DNA from: Microbacterium sp.
GTDB lineage: Bacteria; Actinomycetota; Actinomycetes; Actinomycetales; Microbacteriaceae
Assembly (NCBI RefSeq): GCF_031178445.1
Contig: NZ_JAPSIY010000002.1
Coordinates: 62,001-126,000 of the forward strand
DNA length: 64,000 bases
Reading direction: 5' to 3'
This document shows positions 42,987-50,377 of this stretch, in pieces (position 1 is the first letter of the stretch; the number at the start of each line of letters is the position of its first letter). Both the position numbers and the translations under genes were made by a program. A model generated the notes under the pieces. The model saw only the letters and a list, made by a program, of their open reading frames with translations. It did not search any database and was not told where the DNA came from.

Positions 42987-43805
42987 TCAGGCGGTGGCCG
43001 CCGCCATCCATTCGACCACGCGCTGAATGGTGCGTCCGAAGCCGGGCTCCTCTGGCCGGTTCAGGTGCCCGTGAGTGGTGCCGGGCTCGGTCGAAAGTGC
43101 GACCGGCACCCCGGCCGCCATCAGGGTCGAGGCGAACAGCTCACCTGACACGCGCAGCTCGTCCACGTCATCGTTGACCATGATCGTGGCCGGAAAGCCG
43201 GCGACGTCCGCAGGCGTCGCGAGCCCCGGAATCGCCGTCAGTGGGGCTTCCGGCCTCACCGGGCCACCGAGATACGTCTCGTACATCGAGCGCACCCTCG
43301 CCGGCGGGAAGTGATCGAAGGCCGGGTCAGCGTCGAGCGCTGCCCGCAGCGCGGCATCGGGCGCGGGCTGCTCGGCCAGCAGCGTGGGGTAGGCGAGGAA
43401 CACCCCCGTCGGCAGCGCCGCCACGGATGCTGCCGGCGCGTGTCCCAGCATCCTGAGCACCGCACCCGCGACCAGGTTGCCGCCGGCGCTGGCCCCGCCG
43501 ATGATCAGGCGAGCGGGATCGACCCCGAGGGAGGCCGCCCGGTCGTGAGCCCACGACCATGCTCTGACGATGTCGTCGGAGGCTGCGGGGAACCGGCCGC
43601 TGCCGTCGCCGACGAGGCGGTAGTCGATAGACACGACGGCCGCGCCGCGGGCGGCGAAGGCCCTGGCGACGGCATCCGCCTCGGGCATGTCGAGATCGCC
43701 CTGTACGAAGCCGCCACCGTGCGCCCAGACGAGGCCCGAGCCTTGCAGAGGCCCGTCTTCCGCGGGATAGACGCGGACCAGGCCGTCGAGCGCTGCGTGT
43801 GTCAT
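42987..43805 (-). CDS. Alpha/beta hydrolase (HSL-type esterase)
   Basis: This 272-residue enzyme has the oxyanion hole WAHGGGFVQGD, YRLVGDGSGRFPA, the nucleophile elbow IIGGASAGGNL, and a late histidine in GTTHGHLNRP. It is only distantly like the esterase at 36181, so it is not a recent duplicate. The ATG at 43805 places the first beta-strand at the usual distance. It lies downstream of rhaB on the same strand and might deacetylate pectin-derived sugars, but this is speculative. Confidence 0.85.
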   Translation of the reverse strand: MTHAALDGLVRVYPAEDGPLQGSGLVWAHGGGFVQGDLDMPEADAVARAFAARGAAVVSIDYRLVGDGSGRFPAASDDIVRAWSWAHDRAASLGVDPARLIIGGASAGGNLVAGAVLRMLGHAPAASVAALPTGVFLAYPTLLAEQPAPDAALRAALDADPAFDHFPPARVRSMYETYLGGPVRPEAPLTAIPGLATPADVAGFPATIMVNDDVDELRVSGELFASTLMAAGVPVALSTEPGTTHGHLNRPEEPGFGRTIQRVVEWMAAATA

Positions 43806-43825
43806 GGGTTCGATTCTGGTGCACT

Positions 43826-43857
43826 CGTCATGCTGCGCTCCGCAGCCTGGTATGACG
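43826..43857 (-). terminator. Hairpin after rhaB
   Basis: CGTCAT-GCTGCG and CGCAGC-(5-base bulge)-ATGACG form a 12-base-pair stem with a CTC loop, 6 bases beyond the rhaB stop. There is no clear T-run. Confidence 0.5.
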
Positions 43858-43863
43858 GCGACG

Positions 43864-45285
43864 TCAGTGTCGAGGCTCGTACCGCACGGGTGCGTGCGTC
43901 TGCGCGACGAGAGCCCGGAGATCTTCGAGCGACTCCGGTGCGGCGTCCAGAGCGCGCGCCTGCACCAGGACGTTGCCCAGAGCCGTCGCCTCGACAGGAC
44001 CGGCGAGCACGGGAAGGCCCGCACGATCGGCCGTGGCCTGGCAGAGCGGTGCGTTGAGAGAACCGCCACCGACCACGTGAATGCTGTCGATCGGCCGGCT
44101 GGCGAGTTCACCGGCGACGCGCACCGCATCCGCGAACGCGGCGGCGATGGACTCGAGGATCGTGCGCACGAACGCCGGCCGGTCGGCAGGCGCCTCGGCT
44201 CCCGCCGCGCGCAGCACGGCGGCGATGCGAGCCGGCATGTCGCCCGGGTCGCTCAGAGTGGCGTCGTTCGCGTCGAACAGCGGCACATCCGTGGTGACGG
44301 CGGCGGCCTCGGCGAGCAGCGCCGGCAGATCGATCGACGCACCGTCCTGCGCCTCCCACGCGCGGATCGTCTCGCTGAGCAGCCACAGCCCGGTCACATT
44401 GTGCAGAAAGCGGATGCGACCGTCGACACCCAGTTCGTTCGTGAAGTTCGCCTCGCGGGCGGCATCCGAGAGCACCGGCGCGGCGAGCTCGAGCCCGACG
44501 AGCCCCCAGGTGCCGCAGGAGATGTAAGCCGCGTGCGGCGAGGCGAGGGGAGCGGCGACCACGGCGGATGCCGTGTCGTGCGAGCCCACGGCGATCACCG
44601 GCAGGTCCTTGCCGATGCGTTCGGCGAGTTCGGCACGCAGCCGGCCGATCCTCTCGCCTGCGCTCACCAGCTCAGGAAGCACGCCGGCGCGGATCCCGAG
44701 TCGCGTGATGAGGTCGAGGTCCCATTCCGACGTGTGCACATCGAGCAGGCCGGTCGTCGAGGCGTTGGTGCGCTCGGCCACCTGACGGCCGGTGAGCAGG
44801 TATGCGACGAGGTCGGGAATCAGCAGTGCGGCATCCGCCGTGTCCAGTCGGTCATCGACACCGTACTGGTACAGGGTGTTGAACGGCAGGAACTGCAATC
44901 CATTGCGCTGGTAGAGCTCGGCGAGCGGCACGCTGGCGTGCACCTTCTGCACGCCGCGCTCGGTGCGCCGATCGCGGTAATGGAAGGGCTCGGCCAGAAG
45001 GCTCCCGTCGTGCAGCAGCCCGTAATCGACCGCCCACGAGTCGATGCCGATGCTCTCGATCGCGGGCTCGCGCCGCACGGCCTCGGCGAGCCCCGAGACG
45101 ATGCTCTCGTACAGCGCCGTGAAGTCCCAGTGCAGCCCGTCCGCCTGCTCCACCGGCCCGTTGGGGAATCGAGAGACGAGTTCGAGCTCGACCGTGTCCG
45201 CACCCACCCTGCCGATGACCACACGACCGCTGGTGGCACCCAGGTCGACGGCTGCGACGGCGCGGAGCACGGTCGCCCCCGTCAT
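43864..45285 (-). CDS. rhaB: Rhamnulokinase
   Basis: This 473-residue FGGY-family sugar kinase phosphorylates L-rhamnulose to L-rhamnulose 1-phosphate. It has AVDLGATSGRVVIG at the N-terminus, GIDSWAVDYGLL, QFLPFNTLYQ, the phosphate loop VGSHDTASAV, and CGTWGLVGLE with NVTGLWLL, all typical of RhaB. It is the last gene of the rhamnose operon, and its start overlaps the aldolase/dehydrogenase stop by 4 bases. Confidence 0.94.
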   Translation of the reverse strand: MTGATVLRAVAAVDLGATSGRVVIGRVGADTVELELVSRFPNGPVEQADGLHWDFTALYESIVSGLAEAVRREPAIESIGIDSWAVDYGLLHDGSLLAEPFHYRDRRTERGVQKVHASVPLAELYQRNGLQFLPFNTLYQYGVDDRLDTADAALLIPDLVAYLLTGRQVAERTNASTTGLLDVHTSEWDLDLITRLGIRAGVLPELVSAGERIGRLRAELAERIGKDLPVIAVGSHDTASAVVAAPLASPHAAYISCGTWGLVGLELAAPVLSDAAREANFTNELGVDGRIRFLHNVTGLWLLSETIRAWEAQDGASIDLPALLAEAAAVTTDVPLFDANDATLSDPGDMPARIAAVLRAAGAEAPADRPAFVRTILESIAAAFADAVRVAGELASRPIDSIHVVGGGSLNAPLCQATADRAGLPVLAGPVEATALGNVLVQARALDAAPESLEDLRALVAQTHAPVRYEPRH

Positions 45286-47318
45286 CGCAGGAATGCCGCG
45301 GCGACGCCGGAGTCGACCGGGATGTGCAGTCCCGTGGTGCGCGACAGCTCAGGGCCGGTGAGCACGTAGACGGCATCCGCCACGTTCTCGGGCACGACCT
45401 CGCGCTTGAGGATGGTGCGGTTCGCGTAGAACTGACCCAGGTCCTCCTCCGCGACCCCGTAGGTCGCCGCGCGGTTGGCGCCCCAGCCCGAGGCGAAGAT
45501 ACCCGAACCGCGCACGACGCCGTCGGGGTTGATGCCATTCACCCGGATGCCGTGCTCGCCGAGCTCGACCGCCAGCAGCCGCACCTGGTGCGCCTGGTCG
45601 GCCTTCGTCGCCGAGTAGGCGATGTTGTTGGGCCCGGCGAAGACGGAGTTCTTCGACGAGATGTAGATGATGTCACCGCCCAGCTTCTGGTCGATGAGGA
45701 CCTTCGCCGCGGCCTTGGAGACCAGGAACGAGCCCTTGGCCATCACGTCGTGCTGCAGGTCCCAATCCTTCTCGGTGGTCTCGAGCAGCGGCTTCGACAG
45801 CGACAGGCCGGCGTTGTTGACGACGAGGTCCACTCCGCCGAAAGCGAGCACCGCCTCGTTCAATGCGGCTTGGACGGCATCCGCATCCGCCACGTTCGCG
45901 GCCACACCGATGGCGACGTCCGCGTTGCCCAGCTCTGCGGCCGCGGCCTGCGCCTTCTCGAGGTCGAGGTCGGCGACGACGACGCAGGCACCCTCGGCGG
46001 CGAGGCGGGTGGCGATGGCCTTGCCGATGCCGGACGCGGCGCCGGTGACGAACGCGATGCGACCCTGATGGGTCTTCGGCTTCGGCATGCGCTGCAGTTT
46101 GGCCTCTTCCAGCGCCCAGTACTCGATGCGGAACTTCTCGGCGTCCGAGATGGGGGCGTACGTCGACAGCGCCTCGGCCCCGCGCATGACGTTGATCGCG
46201 TTGACGTAGAACTCTCCGGCGACGCGGGCGGTCTGCTTGTTCGCGCCGTAGGAGAACATGCCGACGCCGGGGACCAGCACGATGAGCGGGTCGGCTCCGC
46301 GGATCGCGGGGGAGTCGGCCGTCGCGTGCGCGTCGTAGTACGCCTGGTAGTCGGCGCGGTACTCGGCGTGCAGCTCGTGCAGGCGGGCGATCTGCTCATC
46401 GACGGATGCCGTCGCCGGGACATCGAGGATCAGCGGCTTGACCTTGGTGCGCAGGAAGTGGTCGGGGCAGCTCGTACCGAGCGCTGCGAGAGCCGGGGCC
46501 TTCTCCGACGCCAGGAAGTCGAGCACGACGTCCGAGTCGGTGAAGTGGCCCACCATCGGCTTGTCGGTCGAGGCGATGCCGCGGATCGTGCCCGCCAGTG
46601 CGGCTGCTCGCTCACGGCGCTCGTTCTCGGGAAGCGCCTGGAACCCGGCGCGGACGCCGCCGAAGGGGTCGGCTTCGCCGTGCTCGGCGATGTGGGCAGC
46701 TGCCGCGTCGATGATCCAGAGCGAGTTGGCCTCAGCCTGCTCCGAGGTGTCACCCCACGCCGTGATGCCGTGTCCGCCGAGTATGCATCCGATCGCCTGA
46801 GGGTTCGCCTTCTTGATCTCGGCGATGTCCAGGCCGAGCTGGAAGCCGGGGCGACGCCACGGCACCCAGACGACCTTGTCGCCGAAGATCTTCTGCGTGA
46901 GCTCGGGGCCATCGGCAGCCGTGGCGATCGCGATGCCCGAGTCGGGATGCAGGTGATCGACGTGCGCGGCATCCACGAGCCCGTGCATGGCGGTGTCGAT
47001 CGACGGAGCCGCGCCGCCCTTGCCGTGCAGGCAGTAGTCGAACGCCGCGACCATCTCATCCTCGCGGTCGACGCCGGGATAGACGTCGACGAGCGCGCGC
47101 ATGCGGTCAAGGCGCAGCACGGCCAAGCCCTGCTCGGTGAGCGTGCCCAGATCGCCGCCCGAGCCCTTCACCCAGAGCAGCTCGACCGGCTGCCCGGTGA
47201 CCGGGTCGGTCTCGGTGCCCTTGGCCGAGGTGTTGCCACCCGCGTAGTTGGTGTTCTTCGGATCGGCGCCCAGGCGATTGGAACGCGCGATGAGAGCGGC
47301 GGCGGTGGGGTTGGTCAT
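45282..47318 (-). CDS. rhaEW: Bifunctional rhamnulose-1-phosphate aldolase / short-chain (lactaldehyde) dehydrogenase
   Basis: This 678-residue fusion has a class II aldolase N-terminal domain (GGNTSAKG, the metal-binding HLHPDSGIAI, ILGGHGITAWG). An SDR domain follows from about 430 (IAFVTGAASGIGKAIATRL, NNAGLSLSKPL, ISSKNS, YSATKADQ). The aldolase splits rhamnulose 1-phosphate into DHAP and L-lactaldehyde, which the SDR half oxidises. This architecture is known in Bacillus and actinobacterial rhamnose pathways. The ATG at 47318 with GAAGGA upstream is chosen. Confidence 0.93.
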   Translation of the reverse strand: MTNPTAAALIARSNRLGADPKNTNYAGGNTSAKGTETDPVTGQPVELLWVKGSGGDLGTLTEQGLAVLRLDRMRALVDVYPGVDREDEMVAAFDYCLHGKGGAAPSIDTAMHGLVDAAHVDHLHPDSGIAIATAADGPELTQKIFGDKVVWVPWRRPGFQLGLDIAEIKKANPQAIGCILGGHGITAWGDTSEQAEANSLWIIDAAAAHIAEHGEADPFGGVRAGFQALPENERRERAAALAGTIRGIASTDKPMVGHFTDSDVVLDFLASEKAPALAALGTSCPDHFLRTKVKPLILDVPATASVDEQIARLHELHAEYRADYQAYYDAHATADSPAIRGADPLIVLVPGVGMFSYGANKQTARVAGEFYVNAINVMRGAEALSTYAPISDAEKFRIEYWALEEAKLQRMPKPKTHQGRIAFVTGAASGIGKAIATRLAAEGACVVVADLDLEKAQAAAAELGNADVAIGVAANVADADAVQAALNEAVLAFGGVDLVVNNAGLSLSKPLLETTEKDWDLQHDVMAKGSFLVSKAAAKVLIDQKLGGDIIYISSKNSVFAGPNNIAYSATKADQAHQVRLLAVELGEHGIRVNGINPDGVVRGSGIFASGWGANRAATYGVAEEDLGQFYANRTILKREVVPENVADAVYVLTGPELSRTTGLHIPVDSGVAAAFLR

Positions 47319-47353
47319 GAGTCGGAGTCCTTCGCGAGGTGAGGAGATGGATG

Positions 47354-48655
47354 TCAGACGCGCGCGGCCTCGACCGGCGTGCCATAGCGCTCGTGCTCGA
47401 TCTGCTCGAGAGTCTTGCCCTCGGTCTTCGGCGCCCAGATCGTGCCGATGAGCAGCGCGGCCACCAGCAGGCCGATGATCAGCAGGCCCAGCTGGCCGAG
47501 ACCCCAAGTGGTGAGGAGCACGGGGAAGACCAGGCTCAGCAGGCCGACCATCACGCGGGCGAGCATGAACAGCACTCCCTGGGCGCTCGCACGGTACCGC
47601 GTCGCGAACAGCTCAGCGGTCCACAGGCCGTAGAACGCCTGCGCGCCGATACCGGCCGAGATGCCCCACGCGACGGCGAAGAACAGCAGGGAGAAGAGAC
47701 CGGGAGGGGCGAAGACGAGCACGACCCAGGCGATGACGCCGAGCAGCGCACCGCCGAAGTACAGCCAGCGCCGGCTGACACGATCGCCGTAGCGCATGAA
47801 GCCGAAGTAGGTGGCAGCGGCGGTGAGGGTCCACACCAGAACCTGCAGCAGGTTCTGCTGGGTGGCGTCGTGCAGACCCGCCGCCTCGTACACGCGCGGC
47901 TGGAAGATGCCGGCCTGGCCGGCGACCGTGTTCCACAGGCCGTAGACGCCGAGCAGGAAGAGCAGGGCGCCGAGGTTCTTGCGGTCGGAGAGCAGGCCGC
48001 CGATTCCGGAGAAGATCGAGACCTTCTCGCCGCGCTCCTGGGACGACTCGCGCTGCTCCTTCCAGCGCTTCGACTCCGGCAGGCCACGACGGACCCACCA
48101 GGTGACGGCGGCGATGACGAACAGGTGGAAGAAGATGAGGCGCGAGCCGACGATGCCGAGCGGCCCGAGCACGACGGCGAGCAGGAAGCCGATCGCGGGG
48201 CCGATCGACCAGGCGAGCTGTGCGGTGCCGACGTGGGCGGCACGGTGCTCGCTGGGCGCTTCCTCTGCGATGTACGTCCAGGACGCAGGCACGCCGGCGC
48301 CGACGGCGATTCCCATGAGCACCACGCCGACGAGGAGCACGGCGAAATTCGGCGAGAACGTCACGAGCAGCGCACCGATCATGAACACGATGAGGTCGTA
48401 CGTGTAGATGAACTTCCGGCCGAGCCTGTCGCACAGCGGACCGCCGATCGCAGCGCCGATCGCCGCGCCGAAGGCGTTGGCGCTCAGGGCGGCGACGAGG
48501 CCGACGGCTCCGTCATCGAATCCGAACTCGCCCTGCCACAGGGTGAGGCTGGTGGCCAGCGCGATGATCGCACCCGCCTCGATGTAGTTCGACATCGCCA
48601 CCGCGATGGTGGCCTTCCACGCCGTGAGGGTGCGCTTCTGAGTGGTCACGGTCAT
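47354..48655 (-). CDS. MFS sugar transporter, likely L-rhamnose
   Basis: This 433-residue transporter has twelve spans and sugar-porter style motifs (GPLCDRLGRKFIY after span 2, VPASWTYIAEEAPSEHRA, PESKRWKEQR). It lies inside the rhamnose operon between rhaI and the aldolase/dehydrogenase gene, so L-rhamnose, or a rhamnose-containing oligosaccharide, is the expected cargo. The ATG at 48655 overlaps the rhaI stop by 4 bases. Confidence 0.88.
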   Translation of the reverse strand: MTVTTQKRTLTAWKATIAVAMSNYIEAGAIIALATSLTLWQGEFGFDDGAVGLVAALSANAFGAAIGAAIGGPLCDRLGRKFIYTYDLIVFMIGALLVTFSPNFAVLLVGVVLMGIAVGAGVPASWTYIAEEAPSEHRAAHVGTAQLAWSIGPAIGFLLAVVLGPLGIVGSRLIFFHLFVIAAVTWWVRRGLPESKRWKEQRESSQERGEKVSIFSGIGGLLSDRKNLGALLFLLGVYGLWNTVAGQAGIFQPRVYEAAGLHDATQQNLLQVLVWTLTAAATYFGFMRYGDRVSRRWLYFGGALLGVIAWVVLVFAPPGLFSLLFFAVAWGISAGIGAQAFYGLWTAELFATRYRASAQGVLFMLARVMVGLLSLVFPVLLTTWGLGQLGLLIIGLLVAALLIGTIWAPKTEGKTLEQIEHERYGTPVEAARV

Positions 48656-49815
48656 GCTCCCCATCCCGCCTGCACGCCACCGACGCGGTCGGCGGCGATC
48701 TTCTCCTGGTACCCGGATGCCGCGAAGGCGGCCATCGGGTCCGCGGGCAGGCCGCGGCTCTCGCGCCACTCGGCGAGGGCGGGACGGACGTCGGTGTAGA
48801 ACGCGTCCATGAAGACCGCGTTCGCGGCGAGCACGTCGCCGGACTTCTGTGCTCGGGCAAGCGCGTCGCGGTCGACGAGCAGGGCACGAGCGGTCATCTC
48901 CTGCACGTTGAGCACCGAGCGGATCTGACCGGGGATCTTCTCCTCGATGTTGTGGCACTGGTCGAGCATGAACGTCACATCGGGGTTGTTCAGCCCGCCG
49001 CCGCGCACGACCTCGAACAGGATGCGGAACAGCTGGAACGGGTCGGCGGCGCCGACGATCAGGTCGTCGTCGGCGTAGAAGCGCGAGTTGAAGTCGAACG
49101 AACCGAGCTTGCCGAGGCGCAGCAGCTGCATGACGATGAACTCGATGTTCGTGCCGGGCGCGTGGTGCCCGGTGTCGAGGCAGACCATCGCCTTGTCACC
49201 GAGAGCGCTCACCTGGGCGTAGGAGGTGCCCCAATCCGGCACGTCGGTGTGGTAGAACGCGGGCTCGAAGAACTTGTACTCCAGCACCAGGCGCTGTTCG
49301 TCGCCGAGGCGGGCGTAGATCCTCTCCAGCGATTCGTGCAGGCGGTCCTGCCTGCCGCGCATGTCGGCCTGGCCGGGGTAGTTGGAGCCCTCGGCCAGCC
49401 AGATCTTCAGGTCGCGCGACCCGGTCTGGTCCATCACGTCGATGCAGGCGAGGTGGTGGTCGATGGCCTTCTGGCGCACCGCGGCGTCCTCGTGGGTGAG
49501 CGCGCCGAACTTGTAGTCCTCGTCCTGGAAGGTGTTGGAGTTCACCGTGCCCAGCGAGACGCCGAGGTCCTCGGCGTGCTTGCGCAGGTCGGCGAAGTCG
49601 CACATGTCCCACGGGATGTGCAGCGCCACGGTGGGGGCGAGGGCGGTGTGCTTGTGCACCTGCGCGGCATCCGCGATCTTCTCGAACGGGTCGCGGGGTG
49701 TGCCCGGCGTGCCGAACACCCGGAATCGGGTGCCTGAGTTGCCGAACGCCCAGCTGGGCAGCTCGATCGACTGCTCTTCGAGAGCGTCGAGGTGTTTGGG
49801 GGAGAGGATGCTCAT
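48652..49815 (-). CDS. rhaI: L-rhamnose isomerase
   Basis: This 387-residue isomerase of the RhaI (Pseudomonas stutzeri-like) type converts L-rhamnose to L-rhamnulose. The metal- and substrate-binding residues lie in HIPWDMCDF, LEYKFFEPAFYHTD, VCLDTGHHAPGTN, and GSFDFNSRFYADDDL. The longer frame upstream overlaps the mutarotase and is not needed. Its ATG overlaps the mutarotase stop by 4 bases. Confidence 0.95.
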   Translation of the reverse strand: MSILSPKHLDALEEQSIELPSWAFGNSGTRFRVFGTPGTPRDPFEKIADAAQVHKHTALAPTVALHIPWDMCDFADLRKHAEDLGVSLGTVNSNTFQDEDYKFGALTHEDAAVRQKAIDHHLACIDVMDQTGSRDLKIWLAEGSNYPGQADMRGRQDRLHESLERIYARLGDEQRLVLEYKFFEPAFYHTDVPDWGTSYAQVSALGDKAMVCLDTGHHAPGTNIEFIVMQLLRLGKLGSFDFNSRFYADDDLIVGAADPFQLFRILFEVVRGGGLNNPDVTFMLDQCHNIEEKIPGQIRSVLNVQEMTARALLVDRDALARAQKSGDVLAANAVFMDAFYTDVRPALAEWRESRGLPADPMAAFAASGYQEKIAADRVGGVQAGWGA

Positions 49816-50192
49816 GCGGCGCTGCCTTCGTCGTCGTTGTCGGATGTCGTCGCGTCCTCGGCCGCGGCGAGCTGGTCTTCGAGGTGGAACACCTCGGGGA
49901 GAGCGGTGGCGGCCTGATCCGGACGGCCGTCGAGATCGACGAAGAACCGCCCCATCTCGGCTTCCCACCGCGCTGCGACCTCGGATGCCGCGAGGTACGC
50001 CTGTGCCGCCTCGTCGTCGTCGGTCTCGTAGTAGCCGACGAGGACGCCGTTCTCACCGAGGAAGAGCGAGTAATTGCGTCGGCCCGCCGCGGCGATCTCG
50101 GCCAGCATCTCCGGCCACACAGGGGTGTGCCGGGCCAGATACTCGTCGACGAGCTCGGGGCGCACCCGCAGCTGGAAGCAGTGGCGAGTCAT
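49812..50192 (-). CDS. rhaM: L-rhamnose mutarotase
   Basis: This 126-residue protein has the RhaM/YiiL ferredoxin-like fold: CFQLRVRPELVDEYLARH, VWPEMLAEIAAAGRRNYSLF, VGYYETDDD. The conserved His and Tyr interconvert the alpha and beta anomers of rhamnose. It carries an acidic 20-residue tail beyond the usual length. The ATG at 50192, which matches the family N-terminus, is preferred to an upstream start at 50228. It is the first gene of the rhamnose operon. Confidence 0.92.
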   Translation of the reverse strand: MTRHCFQLRVRPELVDEYLARHTPVWPEMLAEIAAAGRRNYSLFLGENGVLVGYYETDDDEAAQAYLAASEVAARWEAEMGRFFVDLDGRPDQAATALPEVFHLEDQLAAAEDATTSDNDDEGSAA

Positions 50193-50211
50193 GCGTCTCA
50201 CATCTCTCCGT

Positions 50212-50223
50212 TGAATCGTTTCA
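50212..50223 (-). promoter_or_regulatory. LacI-type operator before the rhamnose operon
   Basis: TGAATCGTTTCA is a palindrome of TGAAWCG half-sites sharing a central CG. It lies 19 bases upstream of rhaM, where a LacI-family repressor would block transcription. Confidence 0.5.
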
Positions 50224-50340
50224 GGCAATCCTACGACCCCCTTGCCGGAAATCGCAACAACCTGCTCGATGCGGTTCTCTGTTCAGGCGCAGCGCTCCTG
50301 CGGCCTGCGCCAGGCGATCTGGAAAGATCCGAGGAATTGC

Positions 50341-50369
50341 TTGAAAGCGTTTTCTCGGGTGTGTTACAT
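50341..50369 (+). promoter_or_regulatory. Promoter and LacI-type operator of the PL4 lyase gene
   Basis: TTGAAA (50341-50346) and TTACAT (50364-50369) are spaced by 17 bases. The operator-like GAAAGCGTTTTC (50343-50354) overlaps the -35. The ATG at 50378 is 9 bases after the -10, so the transcript could be leaderless. Confidence 0.65.
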
Positions 50370-50377
50370 TCCCGGCC

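Noticed and set aside
43804..45369. A 521-codon plus-strand frame over rhaB
   Set aside because: It is the shadow of the rhaB reading frame. The rhamnulokinase motifs are on the minus strand.
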